64,000 nt of DNA from Palsa-504 sp963753225 (lineage in GTDB: Bacteria > Actinomycetota > Actinomycetes > Streptosporangiales > Streptosporangiaceae): assembly GCA_963753225.1 (NCBI GenBank), contig CAVWBQ010000026.1, positions 51,181-115,180 of the forward strand, read 5' to 3'. Position 1 is the first letter of the stretch. Every line of letters starts with the position of its first letter. This document shows positions 1 through 8,979 of this stretch, piece after piece. The notes below the pieces were generated by a model. That model had not been told where the DNA came from. It saw only the letters and a list, made by a program, of their open reading frames with translations, and searched no databases. The position numbers were made by a program, and so were the translations under genes.

Positions 1-126
1 CGCGACGATGCTGATGAGCAGGATCAACCCGGAGATGGCGTACCACAGGCGCTGCCGGCCGACGAAGTCGAAGGACACCTCGCCGCGGTAGAGCCGGCCA
101 CCGATCTGGCCGAGGGCCGACATCAT
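1..126 (-). CDS. secF: Protein translocase subunit SecF, N-terminal part (cut by window edge)
   Basis: Only the first 42 codons are present. They read as the cytoplasmic N-terminus of SecF (RLYRGEVSFDFVGRQR) followed by the start of the first membrane segment. SecF works with SecD in the plasma membrane to pull exported proteins out of the SecYEG channel using the proton gradient. The two ATG codons at 121-126 overlap the secD stop (ATGA), so the gene is translationally coupled to secD upstream. The downstream end lies outside the window. Confidence 0.93.
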   Translation of the reverse strand, partial: MMSALGQIGGRLYRGEVSFDFVGRQRLWYAISGLILLISIVA

Positions 127-2030
127 GAACCCCCTGTGTTTCGGGACGCCGTGCTGCGTGTCGCGGAATCAGGCCTGCGCCTGCCCTGGTTGCGACGGAC
201 CGAGGAACGCCACGGCGTCTTGGCGCCGAGCCGGGCCGGGTCGAGGCCGGACATCGGGTGGCCGTTGCCGAAGAATCTCGTCCCGGCCAGCAGGGTCACC
301 ATCGGCTTGGTGAACAGGAACACCACCACGATGTCGATCAGGGTGGTCAGGCCGAGGGTGTAGGCGAAGCCCTTGACCTCGCCGATGGCGAAGTAGTACA
401 GCAGCAGGGCGGCCAGGAACGACACCGTGTCGGACACCAGGATCGTGCGCCTGGCGCGCTTCCACCCGGACTCGACGGCCGGGCGCAGCTGCTTGCCCTC
501 ACGCACCTCGTCGCGCAATCGCTCGAAGTAGACCACGAACGAGTCGGCGGTGATGCCGATCGCCACGATAAGGCCGGCGATGCCGGCCAGTTCGAGGGTG
601 AAGTTCTGGTACAGCGAGAGCAGGACCACCGCCAGGTAGGTGATGGTCCCGGCGACGAGCAGGCTGCTCACCGAGACGAGGCCGAGGCCGCGGTAATAGA
701 GGAAGGAGTACACCACCACGAGGAGCAGCCCGATCGCGGCCGCGATGAGGCCCGCGTCCAGCTGGTCCCGGCCCACCTGAGCCGAGACCGAGGTGACGTA
801 CAGCGTCTTCAGGTCCAGCGGCACCGAGCCGAACTTCAGCTCGTTCTGCAGCTGCGTGGCCTGGGCCTGGGTGAAGCTGCCGGTGATCTGGGCGTTACCC
901 CCGGGAATGGCCCCCTGGATCTCCGGTGACGACACCACGTTGCCGTCCAGGGCGATCGCCACCTGGTCCAGGACGGCCGAGTTCTGGTCGCCGGACTGCC
1001 CGGCCGAGTAGTACGTGTTGTACAGGTGCGAGGTGAGCGTGCTGAAGGCCGCGGCGCCCTGGCCGTTCAGCGTCAGGTTGACCTGCCACTGGTTGGAGGT
1101 CGTGGACAGGCCCGCGCTCGCCGCGGTGATCTGGGTGCCCTTCACCTTGGCCACGTCGAGCGCGAACTTGCCCCACTGCCCGCTCCCGGGAGTGCCGCAG
1201 GCCACCACCTGCACGTCAGGGTTGTTATAGGGCGTGGTGTTCACGTAGCCCACCTGGGCCTTCCACGCCTGCGTGTCACCCGGCTTGCAGGTCAGCTTGT
1301 TGAACTCCTTGAGCACGTTCTTGTTGACCAGGCTCGGGTTGCCGAACGTGGTGCTGCTCGCGGACGAACTCGGGCTGGCGCTGGGACTGGCACTGGGGCT
1401 CGCCGGGGAGCTGGCGCTCGCGGACGCGCTGGCCGAGGAGCTTGCGCTGGGCGAGGAGCTTGCGCCGGCCGCGGGGACGATCTTCGCCGAGGTCTTCGCG
1501 GTGCTGGTGGAACTGGCGGACGGAGTCGCCTTGGCCGAGGAGGTCCCGGACGCCGACGGCGTGGCGCTGGCGGAAGGGCTCGCGCTCGCCGCCGGAACGG
1601 GGGTGGCACTGGTCGCGCTGTAGGGCTCGTACAGCAGCACCTGGCGGAACATGAGCAGCGCGGTGGAGCTCACCAGCTCGATCGTCTGCTGCGAGCCCTT
1701 GCCGGGGACCGTTACGACGAGCAGGTCCGGGCCCTGAGACTTGACCTGCGCGCCGGAGTTACCGGTGCCGTTGACCCGCGACTCGATGACGCCGACCGCG
1801 GCGTTCATCTCGTCGGGCGACGGCGCCTTCCCAGTCAGGGTCTGCGCCTGCAGGGTCACCTGGGTCCCGCTGGACAGGTCAAGGCCGAGTCCCACCTTGA
1901 ACCTGTGCTCCCACTGGGACGGCGCGAACAGCTTCGGGCCGAGCACCCCTAGCAGCATGGCCACTATGAGTGCCAGCAGAAGCACGAGCGCCCGTCCCGG
2001 ATGCGGGACGGTTCTAGATGGGGCTGCCAC
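123..2030 (-). CDS. secD: Protein translocase subunit SecD
   Basis: SecD, 635 residues, partner of SecF in the Sec export machine. A membrane segment lies near residues 14-31. A large extracytoplasmic region follows, with the family signature KVGLGLDLSSGTQV near residue 45. Five hydrophobic segments fill residues about 427-583, with the RND-type GIAGLIVAIGITADSFVVY stretch. Residues about 138-228 are an almost pure Ser/Ala/Pro/Thr insert, absent from short bacterial SecD proteins and probably a flexible extracellular linker. The GTG start at 2030 has a close purine-rich site (AGGCGGAG). The gene sits between yajC and secF in the usual secretion operon. Confidence 0.95.
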   Translation of the reverse strand: MAAPSRTVPHPGRALVLLLALIVAMLLGVLGPKLFAPSQWEHRFKVGLGLDLSSGTQVTLQAQTLTGKAPSPDEMNAAVGVIESRVNGTGNSGAQVKSQGPDLLVVTVPGKGSQQTIELVSSTALLMFRQVLLYEPYSATSATPVPAASASPSASATPSASGTSSAKATPSASSTSTAKTSAKIVPAAGASSSPSASSSASASASASSPASPSASPSASPSSSASSTTFGNPSLVNKNVLKEFNKLTCKPGDTQAWKAQVGYVNTTPYNNPDVQVVACGTPGSGQWGKFALDVAKVKGTQITAASAGLSTTSNQWQVNLTLNGQGAAAFSTLTSHLYNTYYSAGQSGDQNSAVLDQVAIALDGNVVSSPEIQGAIPGGNAQITGSFTQAQATQLQNELKFGSVPLDLKTLYVTSVSAQVGRDQLDAGLIAAAIGLLLVVVYSFLYYRGLGLVSVSSLLVAGTITYLAVVLLSLYQNFTLELAGIAGLIVAIGITADSFVVYFERLRDEVREGKQLRPAVESGWKRARRTILVSDTVSFLAALLLYYFAIGEVKGFAYTLGLTTLIDIVVVFLFTKPMVTLLAGTRFFGNGHPMSGLDPARLGAKTPWRSSVRRNQGRRRPDSATRSTASRNTGGS

Positions 2031-2086
2031 TTCTCCGCCTGTCTTAGATCCGCCGTTTCCCGTAAACCCTCATGTCAGCCGGCGGC

Positions 2087-2560
2087 TCAGTGCACGTTGT
2101 CCTTGTCGGACTTGGCCAGATCGTCGTGAGAGTCCGCGAGAGCGTCCTCAGCTGACTTAACGCCATCGGAGTCCTCGGCGGTTCCATCCGCTTCCTCGTC
2201 CTCGGCGTCCTCGTGGTAGCCGACGGTCTCGTCGTCCTCGTAGGTCTCGGTCTCCTCGCCGGGCTCGATGACCTCCATGATGGCGCGCTTGAGGTAGCGC
2301 ACCTCGATGCCGGGGGCGACCTCGAGCACGACGTCGTCGCCGTCCACGTCAACCACGGTGGCGTACATGCCGGCCGTGGTGCGGACCCGGGCGCCGGGGG
2401 CGACGGTCCTCTGCTGCTGCTGGACCTGCTGCTGGCGACGCCGCTGCGGCCTGATCATCAGGAAGTAGAAGCCGACGAAGACGAGCACGATAAGGATCGG
2501 GAACGTCAGCGCGCTTCCTGACGATTTGGTGGCCGCCTCAGCGGCTGCATAAATCACCAT
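2087..2560 (-). CDS. yajC: Preprotein translocase subunit YajC
   Basis: YajC, 157 residues, small membrane partner of SecDF. A single membrane segment (FPILIVLVFVGFYFLMI) near residues 18-34 is followed by the family's basic RPQRRRQQQ stretch and a beta-rich domain (ARVRTTAGMYATVVDVDGD). The C-terminal third is very acidic (Asp/Glu-rich), common in actinobacterial YajC. I chose the ATG at 2560 because GGAAGGA lies about 10 bases upstream and the membrane segment then starts where expected; the frame stays open upstream to 2734 but with no site or homology. Head of the yajC-secD-secF series. Confidence 0.93.
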   Translation of the reverse strand: MVIYAAAEAATKSSGSALTFPILIVLVFVGFYFLMIRPQRRRQQQVQQQQRTVAPGARVRTTAGMYATVVDVDGDDVVLEVAPGIEVRYLKRAIMEVIEPGEETETYEDDETVGYHEDAEDEEADGTAEDSDGVKSAEDALADSHDDLAKSDKDNVH

Positions 2561-2745
2561 CAGCGGGGTATCCTTCCATCTGGTTCTGCGTGGCGTGGCG
2601 GGGCCAACGGCCAACTGCCGAAGTTTAGCCGCGCTTTGACCGTGCACCAACAGGCTACGAGTTTTTGGCAGTGATCGTGACCTCGGTGCGATCTTGGCCT
2701 GCCGGCCTAACTCAGTCAAACGCCGCTCAGTCAAACCCCCACTGC

Positions 2746-3834
2746 TCAGTCAAACAGGGTGGGCAGTTCGGCGAGTGACGGCGGGGGCTCAAGTCCCAGA
2801 TGAGCCCAGCCGGCCGCGGTGGCAACCCGGCCGCGCGGGGTCCGCGCCAGCAGCCCGCAGCGGACCAGGAAGGGCTCCGCGACCACCTCGACGGTCTCCG
2901 CCTCCTCCCCTAGCGCCACCGCCAGCGTGGAAAGGCCCACCGGGCCGCCGCCGAACCGGCGCACGACCGCGTCGAGCACCCCCCGGTCGAGCCGGTCCAG
3001 GCCGTGCTCGTCCACCTCGTAGATCTCGAGCGCGGTCCTGGCGATCTCCACGGTGACCACTCCGTCGGCGCGTACCTCGGCGTAGTCACGGACCCGGCGC
3101 AGCAGCCGGTTGGCGATCCGCGGCGTCCCGCGCGAGCGGGTGGACAGCTCGGCCGCGCCCTCGTCGGTGAGCGTCACCCCGAGCAGCCCGGCCGACCGCC
3201 GGATGATGACCTCGAGCTCGTCCGGCTGGTAGAAGTCCAGGTGCGCGGTGAAGCCGAACCTGTCGCGCAGCGGGGCAGGCAGCAGCCCGGCCCGGGTGGT
3301 CGCCCCGACCAGCGTGAACGGCGCGATGTCGAGCGGGATCGCGGTCGCGCCGGGGCCCTTGCCGATCACCACGTCGACGCGGAAGTCCTCCATCGCCAGG
3401 TAGAGCATCTCCTCGGCGGGCCGGGCCAGGCGGTGGATCTCGTCGATGAAGATCACCTCGCCCTCGCTGAGCGTGGACAGCACCGCGGCGAGGTCACCGG
3501 ACCGCTCGATAGCCGGGCCGCTGGTGATGCGCATCGGCGCGCCGAGCTCGGCGGCCACGATCATCGCGATCGTGGTCTTGCCCAGACCGGGCGGCCCGGC
3601 CAGCAGGACGTGGTCCGGCGGCCGGCCGCGCCGCAGGGCGCTCTGCAGGATCAGCGACAACTGCTCGCGCACCCGCGCCTGGCCGGTGAACTCGGAGAGC
3701 CGCCTGGGCCGCAGCGCGCTCTCGATGACGCGCTCGTCCGCGTCGGCCAGCGGCGAAACCAGCTCGTCACCGCCATGCGCGCGCCGCGCCAGCTCGGCTT
3801 CCTCTGCCTTGCGGAGGGTCTCGTCCCCGGTCAT
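2746..3834 (-). CDS. ruvB: Holliday junction branch migration ATPase RuvB
   Basis: RuvB, 362 residues, AAA+ motor that drives branch migration of Holliday junctions with RuvA. Walker A is GPPGLGKTT (residues 80-88), Walker B is IFIDEIH (128-134), and the sensor region GATTRAGLLPAPLRDRFG lies near residue 190. The C-terminal winged-helix part ends in the usual TPRGRVAT...HLG block. The gene starts 4 bases after ruvA ends, and the order ruvC-ruvA-ruvB in one direction is the normal operon for resolving recombination intermediates. Confidence 0.97.
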   Translation of the reverse strand: MTGDETLRKAEEAELARRAHGGDELVSPLADADERVIESALRPRRLSEFTGQARVREQLSLILQSALRRGRPPDHVLLAGPPGLGKTTIAMIVAAELGAPMRITSGPAIERSGDLAAVLSTLSEGEVIFIDEIHRLARPAEEMLYLAMEDFRVDVVIGKGPGATAIPLDIAPFTLVGATTRAGLLPAPLRDRFGFTAHLDFYQPDELEVIIRRSAGLLGVTLTDEGAAELSTRSRGTPRIANRLLRRVRDYAEVRADGVVTVEIARTALEIYEVDEHGLDRLDRGVLDAVVRRFGGGPVGLSTLAVALGEEAETVEVVAEPFLVRCGLLARTPRGRVATAAGWAHLGLEPPPSLAELPTLFD

Positions 3835-3838
3835 CGCG

Positions 3839-4462
3839 CTATTGCCTGCTCAGCTTGCGCAGGGCGGCCCGCAGCACGGTGGCCACGTCCACCGCGTCGC
3901 CGCCGGAGGCGCCGATCGCGCCCTCATCCTCGAGCGCCGCGATGGCCTGGTCGGCATCCCTGGCCGGCCAGCCCAGGTTGACCAGGCCGGACTGCACCTG
4001 GTCGCGCCAGGACGGGACCCGCGACGCCACCTTGCCCGGCAGCCCCGCGCCGTCGTCGCCTGGCGGCCCGAGCCGGTCCTTCATCTCGAGCACGATCCGC
4101 TGCGCACCCTTCTTGCCGATCCCGGGCACCATGGTCAGCGCGTTCAGGTCCTCGGTCGAGACGGCGCGGCGCAGCGCGTCGGGCGCGTGCACGGCCAGCA
4201 TGGCCAGCGCCAGCCTGGGCCCCACGCCGCTGGCCGTCTGCAGCAGCTCGAAGACGTTCCGCTCGTCGTCGGAGGTGAAACCGTACAGGGTGAGCGAGTC
4301 CTCCCTGACCACCAGCGAGGTGGCGACCTGCGCGGACTCCCCCGGTCTGAGCGTGGCCAGCGTGCCGGGGGTGCACTGCACGCGCATCCCCACCCCGCCG
4401 ACCTCGATAACGGCACCGTCCGGCGCGACGCCGGCCACCGTGCCGCGCAGATGCGCGATCAT
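3839..4462 (-). CDS. ruvA: Holliday junction binding protein RuvA
   Basis: RuvA, 207 residues, tetramer that holds the four-way junction and recruits RuvB. It begins MIAHLRGTVAGV, the typical OB-fold start, with the domain II helix-hairpin-helix signatures TASGVGPRLALAML and MVPGIGKKGAQRIVLEMK. The C-terminal domain III (DADQAIAAL) contacts RuvB. The ATG at 4460-4462 overlaps the ruvC stop as ATGA, which decides the start although the frame stays open upstream to 5053 antisense to nothing recognisable. Confidence 0.96.
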   Translation of the reverse strand: MIAHLRGTVAGVAPDGAVIEVGGVGMRVQCTPGTLATLRPGESAQVATSLVVREDSLTLYGFTSDDERNVFELLQTASGVGPRLALAMLAVHAPDALRRAVSTEDLNALTMVPGIGKKGAQRIVLEMKDRLGPPGDDGAGLPGKVASRVPSWRDQVQSGLVNLGWPARDADQAIAALEDEGAIGASGGDAVDVATVLRAALRKLSRQ

Positions 4463-5010
4463 GACGCGCTCCCTTCCCGGCCAGTCAGGGCGGTCGGGCG
4501 CAGTCCCGCGCCGCCGCCGCGCCAGATATGACAGATGGCCAGCGCCAGCGCGTCGGCGGCGTCCGCCGGGCGCGGCGGATCGCCGAGCCGCAACAGCCGG
4601 GTCACCATGGTCGTGACCTGGGCCTTGTCCGCCCGCCCGCTGCCAGTCACGGCCGCCTTGACCTCGCTTGGGGTATGCAGGGCCACCGGCAGCCCGCGGC
4701 GCGCGGCGCAGACGATCGCGATCGCGCCGGCCTGCGCGGTGCCCATCACCGTGCGCACGTTCTGCTGGCTGAACACCCGCTCCACGGCCACCGCGTCGGG
4801 CTGGGCCGCGTCCAGCCAGGCCTCGATCTCGGTCTCGATCGCGAGCAGCCGGGCGGCGATGTCCTCGTCGGCCGACGTCCTGATGACACCGACCCGGACC
4901 ATGGTCAGCGCGCGGCCCGGCGCACCCTCGACCACGCCGACGCCGCACCTGGTCAGCCCGGGATCGACCCCCAGCACCCGGATCGGGTGCCGCGCGTATG
5001 ACAAGCCCAC
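4459..5010 (-). CDS. ruvC: Crossover junction endodeoxyribonuclease RuvC
   Basis: RuvC cuts Holliday junctions symmetrically. The RNase H-like fold is clear: first catalytic Asp in RVLGVDPGLTRCG, the Glu in AVAVERVFSQQN, and the Asp pair near the C-terminus in PRPADAADALALA. I prefer the GTG at 5010 because GGAG lies 6 bases upstream; a GTG at 5022 would add four residues but has no spaced site, and a third GTG just before LGVDPG is also possible. The length (183 residues) suits the family. It leads the ruvCAB operon. Confidence 0.94.
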   Translation of the reverse strand: MGLSYARHPIRVLGVDPGLTRCGVGVVEGAPGRALTMVRVGVIRTSADEDIAARLLAIETEIEAWLDAAQPDAVAVERVFSQQNVRTVMGTAQAGAIAIVCAARRGLPVALHTPSEVKAAVTGSGRADKAQVTTMVTRLLRLGDPPRPADAADALALAICHIWRGGGAGLRPTALTGREGSAS

Positions 5011-5115
5011 CCGGTGCTCCACCCTTTAACTGGCCGTCTGGGTCCGCGAACATCTGTTCGCCTCGAACCTACCGGCCCGCGGGCAGTGCGGGGCGCAATG
5101 CCGGCGGCGTGTCCG

Positions 5116-6342
5116 TCAAAAGGCGTCGAGCATGTAGGGCGTGGCGGCGAAGGCGGCGTCCAGCGCCGCGTCGTCGCCGACCGTCCCGCCCGTGGCCAGG
5201 CCCGCCTGGCGCAGCGTGACGAGAGGGTTCCCGGCGTACAGCGCGGCCAGCCCGCGCGCGCCCAGCGTGACGGCCGGCCCGGCGGGGGTGTCCGGGCCCA
5301 GCTGGTCGAACCTGCCCGCGCCCCCGGCCACGCTCAGCTGCCAGCGGCCGGAGTTGGCGGGGCGGGCGTCGTCGGCGATGCGCAGCGGGACACTGAGCGA
5401 GATCGCGGCGGGGAACCCGCGGGCGGCGATGGCGGCGGGCGCGTCGACCACCCGCAGCATCCAGCGGGAACGATGCCGCATATCCGCGTCGCGCTCCTGG
5501 GCGAGCCACCAGAACGCGCTGGCGGGGCCGGTCATGGCGTAAACCTCGTCCGCGATCGAGGCGTGCGAGCCGAGTAGCGTCCAGAGCGCCCGGACGGTCT
5601 GGCCGGACACCGCCTCGGCTCGCTCGACGAACAGGTGATCGTTCCCGTTGTGCCACCGGTAAGCGAGGACGCCGTCCTCGGCGAGGTACGCGTACAGCCC
5701 CGGATCGGCCAGCCAGTCCGCCGCGGAGTCCGGGTCCCAGGTAATCGGGCCGCAGTCGCGGGCAGCCTCGTGCACCCGGCCGAGCACCGCGATCACCGCC
5801 TCCGCGTCGCCCGGCCCGGCCCGGCGCAGGTCCGCGGCCGGGGCCGTTTCGTCCTCCGGCGGCCGGACGTCGGGCGGGACCAGGCGGGCCAGCGACCTGG
5901 CCGGGATGACCGCGGTGTCCCTGGCCCCGGCCAGTTCCCAGCCCAGCGACCGGTACAGCGGCATTGTCGCGGGGAACAGCGCCGAGAGCGGGTAGCCCCG
6001 CACCGCGATCTCGTCGAGCAGGGCGGTCATCAGCAGGCGGCCGATGCCCCGTCCCCGGTACTCCGGCGCCACCTTGACGCTGGATACCCCGGCCATCGGC
6101 ACCGGCCGGCCGCGCCACCACTGCCGCATGTCCTGAAACGCGGCCCCGGCGGCCGGGCGCCCGCCGACGAAGGCGCCCAGGTACCGCCCGCCGGCGATGA
6201 GCCTGGACAGCGACCGCACCCGCCGGTCGCGGTCGGCGGCGGACCCGGGACCGAAGGCCCGTTCGGACAGGTCGAGCTGGGCATCGGGATCGTCGCCGGG
6301 CCGCAGCGGCCGGATCTCCAGGTCGGCGGGAACGGCAGCCAT
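5116..6342 (-). CDS. Eis-like GNAT N-acetyltransferase (copy A)
   Basis: A 408-residue acetyltransferase of the Eis type: two GNAT folds plus a sterol-carrier-like C-terminal domain. The acetyl-CoA loop is VKVAPEYRGRGIGRLLM near residues 85-101, and the motif PLYRSLGWE carries the tyrosine equivalent to the proposed general acid. The protein ends in Phe (ATPYMLDAF); in mycobacterial Eis the terminal carboxylate acts in catalysis, so this end is probably functional. Eis proteins acetylate amines, including some aminoglycosides and protein lysines; the substrate here is unknown. It starts 4 bases after its paralogue (copy B) ends, which looks like a tandem duplication. Confidence 0.88.
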   Translation of the reverse strand: MAAVPADLEIRPLRPGDDPDAQLDLSERAFGPGSAADRDRRVRSLSRLIAGGRYLGAFVGGRPAAGAAFQDMRQWWRGRPVPMAGVSSVKVAPEYRGRGIGRLLMTALLDEIAVRGYPLSALFPATMPLYRSLGWELAGARDTAVIPARSLARLVPPDVRPPEDETAPAADLRRAGPGDAEAVIAVLGRVHEAARDCGPITWDPDSAADWLADPGLYAYLAEDGVLAYRWHNGNDHLFVERAEAVSGQTVRALWTLLGSHASIADEVYAMTGPASAFWWLAQERDADMRHRSRWMLRVVDAPAAIAARGFPAAISLSVPLRIADDARPANSGRWQLSVAGGAGRFDQLGPDTPAGPAVTLGARGLAALYAGNPLVTLRQAGLATGGTVGDDAALDAAFAATPYMLDAF

Positions 6343-6346
6343 GAGG

Positions 6347-7567
6347 TCAGAAGCCGTCCAGCATGAACGGAGTCGCGGCGAACGCGCCGTCGAGGGCCGC
6401 GTCGGCGTCCGGGCCGCCGCTGTCGGCCAGGCCAGCCCGGCGCAGGGTCGCGACCGGCGTCCCGGCGTACAGCGCGGCGAGGCCGCGGGCGCCCAGCGCC
6501 AGCGGCGCCTGGCCACAGGGCGAGGAGCCGGCGAGGGAGGGGGAAGGGGCATCCGTTCGGTATCTGGAAAGGCGGCCTTCACCGGCCCGGACCGTCAGGT
6601 CCCACCGGCCCGAGTTGGACGGCCGCAGGTCATCGGTGATCAGCAGCGGTACGGCGAGGTCGGTCGCGGGGAAGCCGCGGGCGGCGATGGCGGCGGGCGC
6701 GTCGAGCAGGCGGAGCATCCAGCTCTCCCGCTCGGCGATGTTCGCGTCCTGCTCGCGCAGCATCCACCAGAGCGGATCGGACGGGCCGACCTGCGCGCGC
6801 ACCGTCTCGGCCACCGTGGCGTTGGACGCGGCCACCGCCCACAGCGCCCGGGTGGTCGCGGCCGAGGAGGCCACCATGCGCTCGACGAAGATCGCGTCGT
6901 TGCCGTGCTGCCAGCGGTAGCCGAGGAAACCGTCCGGGGCCAGGTAGGCGTACCTGTCCTTGCCTGCGTACCGGCCAGGACGGGTGAGCCAGCGGCGCGT
7001 GGTCGCCTCGTCCCAGGTGACCGGGCCGCTATCGCGGGCATCGGCGTGGGCGCGGCCGACTACTTCGAGCACCTCGGCGGCGTCGTCCGGGCCCGGGCGC
7101 CTGATCCCGGCCGCGGCGCCGGCTTCCGGACGGGCCATCATCGACAGCGCCCGGCTGGGCAGCACCGCCTCGTGCCGGTGCCCGGCGATCTCCCAGCCGA
7201 GTGACCGGTAGATCGTCATCGTGGCCGGGTAAAGGGCCGACAGCGGATAGCCCCGTTCGGCCATCAGGTCGGTGAGCGCGGTCATCAGGGCACGGCCGAC
7301 GCCCTGGCCGCGGTACTCCGGCGCGACCTTGACGCCGGCGACCCCGGCCATCGGGACCGCCCGGCCGTGCCACCACTGCCTCATGTCGTGGTACAGCGCG
7401 GTGCCGACCAGCCGGCCCTCGTCGAAGGCGCCCAGGCACCGGCCCGCGGCCACGACCGGCTCGATGCTCGGCTGGACCATCGCCTCGTCGGCGGGCCCGA
7501 AGGCGCGGACGGTCAGGTCGAAGTACTCGTCCCAGCTGAAGTCCGGGGCGAGCGGGCGGACGATCAC
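6347..7567 (-). CDS. Eis-like GNAT N-acetyltransferase (copy B)
   Basis: A 406-residue paralogue of the following gene with the same layout: acetyl-CoA loop VKVAPEYRGQGVGRALM, the TIYRSLGWE motif and a terminal Phe (ATPFMLDGF). The two share long stretches such as DMRQWWHGRAVPMAGV versus DMRQWWRGRPVPMAGV. The centre and C-terminus differ more (an extra Ser/Pro-rich loop near residue 340 here), so they may accept different substrates. GTG start at 7567. Only 8 bases separate it from the yebC stop, so both may share that transcript. Confidence 0.87.
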   Translation of the reverse strand: MIVRPLAPDFSWDEYFDLTVRAFGPADEAMVQPSIEPVVAAGRCLGAFDEGRLVGTALYHDMRQWWHGRAVPMAGVAGVKVAPEYRGQGVGRALMTALTDLMAERGYPLSALYPATMTIYRSLGWEIAGHRHEAVLPSRALSMMARPEAGAAAGIRRPGPDDAAEVLEVVGRAHADARDSGPVTWDEATTRRWLTRPGRYAGKDRYAYLAPDGFLGYRWQHGNDAIFVERMVASSAATTRALWAVAASNATVAETVRAQVGPSDPLWWMLREQDANIAERESWMLRLLDAPAAIAARGFPATDLAVPLLITDDLRPSNSGRWDLTVRAGEGRLSRYRTDAPSPSLAGSSPCGQAPLALGARGLAALYAGTPVATLRRAGLADSGGPDADAALDGAFAATPFMLDGF

Positions 7568-7575
7568 GTCTGCGG

Positions 7576-8325
7576 TCAGCCCAGTTTCTCCATGATGTCG
7601 TCGGACACCGAGTAGTTGGCGTACACGTCCTGTACGTCGTCGGAGTCCTCGAGCGCTTCGATCAGCCGGAAAACCCTCTTGGCCTGCTCCTCGTCCAGGT
7701 CGACCTCGGAGGTCGGCAGGAACGCCGTGTCCGCGGAGTCGTAGTCGATCCCGGCGTCCTGCAGCGCCGTGCGCGCCGTCACCAGGTCCGTCGGCTCGGA
7801 CACCACCTCGAAGGACTCGCCGAGGTCGTTGACCTCCTCGGCGCCCGCCTCGAGCACCGCGGTCAGCACGTCGTCCTCGGTGACGCCGTTCTTCTCCACC
7901 ACGATCACGCCCTTGCGGTGGAACAGGTACGACACCGAACCTGGGTCGGCCATCGAGCCGCCGTTGCGGCTGAACGCGGTGCGCACGTCCGAGGCAGCCC
8001 GGTTCCTGTTATCGGTCAGGCACTGCACGAGCACCGCGACGCCGCCGGGGGCGTAGCCCTCGTAGGTGATGTTCTCGTACTGCGCGCCGCCGGCCTCGGC
8101 GCCGCTGCCGCGGCGGACGGCCCGGTCGATGTTGTCGTTCGGGACGGAGCTCTTCTTGGCCTTGGTGATCGCGTCGTACAGCGTCGGGTTGCCCGCCGGG
8201 TCTCCGCCGCCGGTACGCGCGGCGACCTCGACGTTCTTGATCAGCTTGGCGAACAGCTTGCCGCGCTTGGCGTCGACCACCGCCTTCTTGTGCTTGGTGG
8301 TGGCCCACTTGGAGTGGCCGCTCAT
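7576..8325 (-). CDS. YebC/PmpR family DNA-binding regulatory protein
   Basis: A 249-residue YebC-family protein: start MSGHSKWATTKHKK, the central SSVPNDNIDRAVRRG and ITYEGYAPGGVAVLVQCLTD signatures, and the acidic C-terminal domain. Members bind DNA as regulators, and some homologues act at ribosomes stalled on difficult peptide runs. In actinomycetes this gene commonly lies between pdxT and ruvC, as here. Its ATG overlaps the pdxT stop (ATGA), so the two are translationally coupled. Confidence 0.94.
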   Translation of the reverse strand: MSGHSKWATTKHKKAVVDAKRGKLFAKLIKNVEVAARTGGGDPAGNPTLYDAITKAKKSSVPNDNIDRAVRRGSGAEAGGAQYENITYEGYAPGGVAVLVQCLTDNRNRAASDVRTAFSRNGGSMADPGSVSYLFHRKGVIVVEKNGVTEDDVLTAVLEAGAEEVNDLGESFEVVSEPTDLVTARTALQDAGIDYDSADTAFLPTSEVDLDEEQAKRVFRLIEALEDSDDVQDVYANYSVSDDIMEKLG

Positions 8326-8915
8326 GTGTTGTCCTTCACAATGTCTACAAATAGCTGATGAATGCGCCGGTCCGGGGTCAGCTCGGGGTGGAAGGCCGTG
8401 GCAAGCAGTTGCCCTTGCCGGACGGCGACGATCCTACCGGTGCCCTGGTCGGTTCCCAGAATGGCGACGCCCGGGCCGGTCTGCTCCACCCAGGGCGCCC
8501 TGATGAAGACGGCGCGGAACACCTCGCCGGCCAGGGTGATGTCGCGCTCGAAGGAGTTGACCTGGCGGCCGAACGCGTTCCGGCGGACGGTCATGTCGAT
8601 GCCGCCGTAGGTCTGCTGGCCTTCAACGCCGTCGGCCAGCCGGTCGGCCAGCATGATCATCCCGGCGCAGGAACCGAACGCGGGCAGCCCTTCGCCGAGC
8701 AGCTTGCGCAACGGCTCGAGGACGTCGAAGGCGACGGAGAGCCGCCACAGCGTCGTCGACTCGCCGCCGGGTATCACCAGGCCGTCCACGCGGTCGAGTT
8801 CCTCCGGGCGGCGGACCGGTGCCGGCCGCGCGCCGGCGGCCTCGAGCGCACGCAGGTGCTCGGGCACGTCGCCCTGCAGGGCGAGCACGCCGATGACCGG
8901 TCCCGCGGGCTTCAT
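8322..8915 (-). CDS. pdxT: Pyridoxal 5'-phosphate synthase glutaminase subunit PdxT
   Basis: PdxT, 197 residues, class I glutamine amidotransferase that supplies ammonia to PdxS for de novo vitamin B6 synthesis. The nucleophile elbow is FGSCAGMI, the His/Glu pair is in AFHPELT, and the GGESTT loop forms the oxyanion site. The ATG at 8915 is chosen because GGAGG lies 5 bases upstream; a longer frame to 8942 lacks a site. It follows pdxS by 64 bases and overlaps yebC by 4. Confidence 0.96.
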   Translation of the reverse strand: MKPAGPVIGVLALQGDVPEHLRALEAAGARPAPVRRPEELDRVDGLVIPGGESTTLWRLSVAFDVLEPLRKLLGEGLPAFGSCAGMIMLADRLADGVEGQQTYGGIDMTVRRNAFGRQVNSFERDITLAGEVFRAVFIRAPWVEQTGPGVAILGTDQGTGRIVAVRQGQLLATAFHPELTPDRRIHQLFVDIVKDNT

Positions 8916-8979
8916 CGATCCTCCGTCGGTGGCGCAGCGCACCCCAGGGCGGCGCGACCCGTGGGGCTGCGCGCCGGGG

